Positions 6,115 to 9,619 of a stretch of 9,619 bases of DNA are shown here, piece after piece (position 1 is the stretch's first letter; every line of letters starts with the position of its first letter). The DNA lies in assembly GCA_035308145.1 (NCBI GenBank), contig DATGHD010000150.1, positions 1 to 9,619 on the forward strand. The letters run 5' to 3'. The notes under the pieces are model-generated. The model was not told the DNA's origin, did not search any database, and saw nothing but the letters and a program-made list of their open reading frames with translations. Source of the stretch: Roseiarcus sp035308145. Lineage in GTDB: Bacteria > Pseudomonadota > Alphaproteobacteria > Rhizobiales > Beijerinckiaceae. The translations under genes and the position numbers were made by a program.

Positions 6115-7269
6115 ATGGCGTCGCGAAGAAAAACCACAAAAAAATCCCTGAGCCGCGGGCCCAAGACTCAAAGGCGCTCCGGAAAGGCGTCGTCTCAGAG
6201 CAAGAGTAAGACCGCGAAGGCGCCAAGCAAGCTTGAAGCAGCAGCTCGCGCCGCCAGAAAGAAGGCGGCAAGGGCCAAGGCGGTGGCCAAGAACGCCAGC
6301 CGGGCGGCGGTGCGTTCGAAGACCAAAGTTGCGGCCAAACGGGCGACAACGGCGAAATCCGCAGAGCGCGCCGCGGTCAAGAGCAAGGTCGAGACGACGG
6401 CGAAGGTCGAGAAGGCCGTGGCGGCCAAGGCGGCGGCGCCGGCGGTCGTTTCTACGAAGGAAAGCGAATTGGCGAACAGCGTGAAAACAAAGCCGAGCGC
6501 TAAGATTGTGGCCGAGCGGAGCGAAGCAGCCGCCGTGGCGAAACCGGCGGCCGCCAATCCTGTGCGGCCCGCGGACGCGCCTTCGCAGGCCAAGCCGATG
6601 GCGGCGGTCGCGCCCGCGGCGCCTTTGCGCGCCGCGCCAGTCGAAAAAGGTCCGGCGCCTGCCGCGGCGAGCGTTCCGGCCGCTATCCCTCCGAAGCCGG
6701 CCGTTGCGACGCCTCGTCACGGATTCAAGGCGAACGAGTTTGTCGTCTATCCGGCGCATGGCGTCGGCCAGATTGTCGCAATCGAGGAGCAAGAAGTCGC
6801 GGGCTTCCGGCTTGAGCTTTTCGTAATCACTTTCGTCAAGGACAAGATGACGTTGCGCGTTCCCGTCGGGAAGTCGACCAGCGTCGGCATGCGCAGATTG
6901 TCGGATCCTGATCTGGTGAGGAAGGGCCTCGACACGCTGCTCGGCCGCGCGCGCATCAAGCGGACGATGTGGTCGCGCCGCGCCCAGGAATATGAGGCGA
7001 AGATCAATTCTGGCGACCTCATCGCGATCGCCGAGGTCGTGCGCGACCTCTATCGTTCGGAGGCGCAGCCCGAGCAGTCCTATTCCGAGCGCCAGCTCTA
7101 CGAGGCTGCGCTTGATCGCATGGCCCGCGAAGTCGCCGTCGTGCAAAAGCTCAATGAGAGCGAAGCCTTGAAGGTTATTGAAGGCCAGCTCCAGAAAGGC
7201 CAGCGCCGCGGCAAGAGCGATGCGGCGACGACCGAGGCTGGCGATCCTGACGTCGAGGAGGCCGCTTAG
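6115..7269 (+). CDS. carD: CarD/CdnL-family RNA polymerase-binding regulator with H1-like N-terminal tail
   Basis: A 384-residue protein. Residues 203 to about 365 form the CarD_CdnL_TRCF module: GFKANEFVVYPAHGVGQIV (203-221) opens the Tudor-like domain that binds the RNA polymerase beta subunit. The helical DNA-contacting domain follows, with Trp286 in TMWSRRAQEYEAKINSG aligning with the tryptophan that wedges into the upstream edge of the transcription bubble in CarD homologues. The family stabilises open promoter complexes, notably at rRNA promoters. Residues 1-201 are a disordered, Lys/Ala-rich tail resembling histone H1 tails, turning Pro/Ala-rich after about 140. Plain CdnL proteins are about 165-200 residues, so the tail doubles the size. 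The start MASRRKTT is preferred because GGAGAAGGA (6101-6109) lies five bases upstream; a TTG at 6091 would add eight residues but lacks such a site. The stop lies in the loop of the terminator hairpin. Confidence 0.93.
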   Translation: MASRRKTTKKSLSRGPKTQRRSGKASSQSKSKTAKAPSKLEAAARAARKKAARAKAVAKNASRAAVRSKTKVAAKRATTAKSAERAAVKSKVETTAKVEKAVAAKAAAPAVVSTKESELANSVKTKPSAKIVAERSEAAAVAKPAAANPVRPADAPSQAKPMAAVAPAAPLRAAPVEKGPAPAAASVPAAIPPKPAVATPRHGFKANEFVVYPAHGVGQIVAIEEQEVAGFRLELFVITFVKDKMTLRVPVGKSTSVGMRRLSDPDLVRKGLDTLLGRARIKRTMWSRRAQEYEAKINSGDLIAIAEVVRDLYRSEAQPEQSYSERQLYEAALDRMAREVAVVQKLNESEALKVIEGQLQKGQRRGKSDAATTEAGDPDVEEAA

Positions 7270-7280
7270 GCGGCCTCTTT
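7258..7280 (+). terminator. Intrinsic terminator overlapping the carD stop codon
   Basis: GAGGCCGC (7258-7265) and GCGGCCTC (7270-7277) form a perfect 8-bp stem with loop TTAG, followed by TTT. The carD stop codon TAG (7267-7269) is inside the loop. The convergent minus-strand gene ends 25 bases away, so the stem may stop both transcripts, though the minus-strand exit has no T-run. Confidence 0.72.
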
Positions 7281-7294
7281 CGCGCCTAGCCCGT

Positions 7295-8890
7295 TCAGCT
7301 CAGCTCTTCGACAGCTTGATCACGCGATACGAGGGAAGCGAGGGCGTCGGCTGGCGTCGGAGCCGCCGATTGTCCGCCTGCGACTGGTTGAAACCGCGCG
7401 TTGGCGAATTGCCGCAACATGCGCGACTTCGGCGTGATGGCGACGCCGTCAATGCACTCGAGCCGTCCGGCGCGATTGAGCGTGTGAAGCCGTCCGCCGG
7501 GCCATTGCGGGCCTGACTCGATCCGCGCCGTCAACGTCTGCGCGAAATTCTCCGGATCGATTCGATCGATCCGCGCCAGCCGCAAAGCGCGGCCATAGCC
7601 TCGGGCGCAATCCTGTACCGGACGCCACAGCGCGCCGGATCGCTCCACGACCGACCCGGCCGGGCGCGCGGCGCTGACATCGATCAACGCCGGCTGCGCC
7701 GCATGGGCGCGCCAGGGTCCCAAAAGGCTCGGGGCGTGGTGGATGGCGAGCGTGTCGGAATAGCCGCCGACGCCCTCTCGGACGACGCTGGTCATATAGT
7801 AGCGACCGCGATGGGCGAAGACCGTCGCGTCCGCCGCCTCGATCCCCTCGAGCAATGTGGCGCATCGCTCCCAGCGGCGCGGAAACTCGACGCAGCGATA
7901 GAGCGGCACGGCGCCGGATAGCGAACTCTCTGGAATCATCCATAAGCTCCCCTCCGCCTCGATCAGGAAGGGGTACGAGAGATGCCAGGGCTCCTCGATT
8001 ACCGGAACGGCTTCGCCGACCGGCCCATCCGGCCCAAACTCGATGAACGAGATCACGCCCTTTCCGACGCGATGATCGAGGTCCTCGAAAAACAGGCAGG
8101 ACCGCCCTTGCCAAGTAACCGCGAAAGGATCGGCGTAGCAGCGGCGCCCCGAGTCCGGCAGCACATTCCATTTCGGCCCGCTGAGATCGCCAAGCTCCAT
8201 CACGCCGGGGCCGTCGTTGAACCGCCAGCCGACCCGCCAATGGGGCGCATAGCAGAGCCAATGATAGAGCGCCCGCGCGGCCCGCGCGCCGAGGTTCCTC
8301 ACCGCGTAGCGCGCGGCGCGGGCGGCGGAAGGTTCGCAGGGATTGGCGAGTCGTCGCGCGATAGAATGCTGGGGGTCGCGCGCGGCCTTAATGACCAACG
8401 GGATTAACCGCGAATAGACCGCCTCCATTCCCTCGGTGAGCGAGCCCGCCGTTTCGAGCGAGGGGACGCCCATGCCCACGATCTCGCCGGTCGAGACATT
8501 CTCGATGCTGATCTGCGGCGCGCGGCCGTCAAGGAGCGCGCCGATCAACGCGGCCTCGGAACCGACGCCGTCGAAGAGCGGCCGGAGCGTCAAGACGCTG
8601 GGAAGCGGCCTGCTGTCGATCGACGAGAAGTCGATAATCATGTCCGGCGTCGCCGCCACGGACGTCTCGATGTCGGCTTCCGGCAACCGGTCGCAAAAGG
8701 TCTCGCGCGATTTGAGGTACGTCAGACGCTCGATCGCGAGGAGCGCGCCAATTGCGGCGGGCGCCGGCGCGCCGCTTGCAGCGGCGCGAAGCGCGAGTTT
8801 TGCGGCCGGAAAATCTCGCTCGAAGCGTTCCTTCAACCGGCGATGGAAGACCCTCGCCGCGCCACGCTCGACGACGATCTCGATCAGCAT
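7295..8890 (-). CDS. GINT1-like beta-propeller protein, probable glycan or glycolipid synthesis
   Basis: A 531-residue protein. Residues from about 220 to 500 resemble the domain found at the N-terminus of plant glucosamine inositolphosphorylceramide transferase 1 (GINT1), a GH43-like five-bladed propeller. Key segments are YADPFAV (252-258), CLFFEDLD (265-272), SYPFLIEAEGSLWMIPE (305-321), ATVFAHRGRYYM (355-366) and ARPAGS (408-413). The first 180 residues look like a degraded formyltransferase-type Rossmann fold: IIDFSS (85-90) and RPLFDGVGSEAAL (103-115), without the usual catalytic Asn-His-Asp pattern that I can find. No GT64 glycosyltransferase domain is present, so enzymatic activity is unproven. 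There is no signal peptide or membrane segment, so it is probably cytoplasmic. Its ATG overlaps the stop of the upstream glycosyltransferase by 7 bases, and no ribosome site is visible, pointing to translational coupling. The fold assignment is by memory of family patterns. Confidence 0.7.
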   Translation of the reverse strand: MLIEIVVERGAARVFHRRLKERFERDFPAAKLALRAAASGAPAPAAIGALLAIERLTYLKSRETFCDRLPEADIETSVAATPDMIIDFSSIDSRPLPSVLTLRPLFDGVGSEAALIGALLDGRAPQISIENVSTGEIVGMGVPSLETAGSLTEGMEAVYSRLIPLVIKAARDPQHSIARRLANPCEPSAARAARYAVRNLGARAARALYHWLCYAPHWRVGWRFNDGPGVMELGDLSGPKWNVLPDSGRRCYADPFAVTWQGRSCLFFEDLDHRVGKGVISFIEFGPDGPVGEAVPVIEEPWHLSYPFLIEAEGSLWMIPESSLSGAVPLYRCVEFPRRWERCATLLEGIEAADATVFAHRGRYYMTSVVREGVGGYSDTLAIHHAPSLLGPWRAHAAQPALIDVSAARPAGSVVERSGALWRPVQDCARGYGRALRLARIDRIDPENFAQTLTARIESGPQWPGGRLHTLNRAGRLECIDGVAITPKSRMLRQFANARFQPVAGGQSAAPTPADALASLVSRDQAVEELS

Positions 8891-9619
8891 GGCTGGGAGG
8901 CCGTCAACTCGCCGACGAGACGTCGATAGGCGTCGGTCATTGCAGTCAAGGGATAACGCTCCTTGAGCCGCCGGCCCTTGGCGATCAGCGCCGCCGCCAG
9001 CGATCGGTCGGTCAGAACGCTTTTGACGGCCGCCGCAAAGGCGTCGAGATCGCCCGCGTCCGCGAAGATTGCGCAGGGCGCGCCATCGACGCTGAGGACC
9101 TTCCTCAGCACATCGAGATCATTGGCGACGACTGGCAGTCCGGACTGCGCGGCTTCAACCGGCGCGAGGCCGAACGTCTCCGCGCCGCTCGGAAAAACGA
9201 AACAATCCAGCGCCGCCAGAAACACCCCTATCGCCTCCGGCGCCAGCTCGCCAAGGAAGTGCACGCGGTCCGTCACGCCGAGATCTTTAGCGATCGCGGC
9301 GAGGCGCTCGCGATCCTGGCCCTGGCCGGCCAGCGCCAAATGCGAACCCTCAATCAGCGGCAGGACGCCGATCGCGACATCGAGCTGCTTCAAGGCGTGC
9401 AAGCGCGCCGCGCAGCCGAGCAGGGGAACGTCAGGCGGGAGGCGCAGGATCGTGCGGGCCGCCGCCTTCGACATTGCGAGGCTCTTGTCCTCGAAGCCGT
9501 GATCGATCCGCACCACCCGGTCGCGATAACCCGCCGGATAAGCGCCGTAGATCTGCGCCGTATAGTCGGAATTGACGACGATCCGGTCATAGAGGCCGAG
9601 CGAGCCGAGAAGCTTGTCC
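8884..9619 (-). CDS. GT4-type glycosyltransferase, C-terminal part (cut by window edge)
   Basis: The last 244 residues of a GT-B glycosyltransferase of the Glycos_transf_1 (GT4) type, which moves a sugar from a nucleotide sugar to a glycan or lipid acceptor with retention. The frame is open to the right edge, so the true start is outside; visible text begins DKLLGSLGLYDRIVVNSDYT, a normal linker region. Counting visible residues, AARLHALKQLDVAI holds the donor-phosphate basic residues (Arg72, Lys77). AETFGLAPVEAAQSGLPVV holds the EX7E pair (Glu147 and Glu155) that binds the nucleotide sugar. A GTG at 9516 could be read as a start, but the coding pattern plainly continues upstream of it. It overlaps the next gene by 7 bases, so both likely act in one surface-saccharide pathway. 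The sugar and acceptor are unknown. Confidence 0.9.
   Translation of the reverse strand, partial: DKLLGSLGLYDRIVVNSDYTAQIYGAYPAGYRDRVVRIDHGFEDKSLAMSKAAARTILRLPPDVPLLGCAARLHALKQLDVAIGVLPLIEGSHLALAGQGQDRERLAAIAKDLGVTDRVHFLGELAPEAIGVFLAALDCFVFPSGAETFGLAPVEAAQSGLPVVANDLDVLRKVLSVDGAPCAIFADAGDLDAFAAAVKSVLTDRSLAAALIAKGRRLKERYPLTAMTDAYRRLVGELTASQPC

Noticed and set aside
5959..7146. A 395-codon minus-strand open frame opposite carD
   Set aside because: It is the antisense shadow of the Ala/Lys-rich carD frame. The product is compositionally biased and has no recognisable domain.
9514..9516. GTG as start of the glycosyltransferase
   Set aside because: The upstream frame continues without a stop to the window edge and reads as normal GT-B linker sequence, so the gene is truncated by the edge, not short.

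Overview
The window is GC-rich and its codons end mostly in G or C. The genes read as those of an alphaproteobacterium, probably Hyphomicrobiales. The Suv3-type helicase, the FdxA-type ferredoxin and the CarD-family regulator all have an alphaproteobacterial look. A methylotroph of the Methylocystis/Methylosinus kind is a guess from memory; no species can be named from the sequence alone.

Layout. (1) 1-803, minus: the N-terminal 267 codons of an exported MltB-type lytic murein transglycosylase, cut by the left window edge. (2) 981-1586, minus: leuD, the small subunit of 3-isopropylmalate dehydratase. (3) 1587-1911: a 325-base divergent control region with an 11-bp inverted repeat, a LexA-like box and candidate promoters in both directions. 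(4) 1912-5834, plus: a large Suv3-like RNA helicase with a long low-complexity tail, then a 7Fe ferredoxin (fdxA). (5) 5835-6114: a hairpin/T-run region, a candidate promoter, and a leader with an unusual inverted repeat and an arginine-rich micro-ORF. (6) 6115-7269, plus: a CarD-domain protein with a histone-H1-like N-terminal tail of about 200 residues, ending in a hairpin terminator. (7) 7295-9619, minus: a two-gene piece of a glycan or glycolipid locus. It holds a GT4 glycosyltransferase cut by the right edge and, overlapping it by 7 bases, a protein with a GINT1-like beta-propeller domain.

How the genes may work together. The helicase is likely an RNA-surveillance or processing enzyme, FdxA is an electron carrier, and CarD binds RNA polymerase to stabilise promoter open complexes. 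From memory, helicase, a small S4 RNA-binding gene, fdxA and carD recur together in Hyphomicrobiales; here the S4 gene is absent from the expected gap. The rightmost pair probably builds a cell-surface saccharide. leuD and the transglycosylase are housekeeping genes with no evident link to the rest.

There is no rRNA, tRNA, CRISPR array, insertion sequence or phage gene that I can support. The most unusual parts are the carD leader, the H1-like tail on CarD, the recent 132-bp in-frame duplication in the helicase, and the repeat-rich leuD/helicase divergent region.
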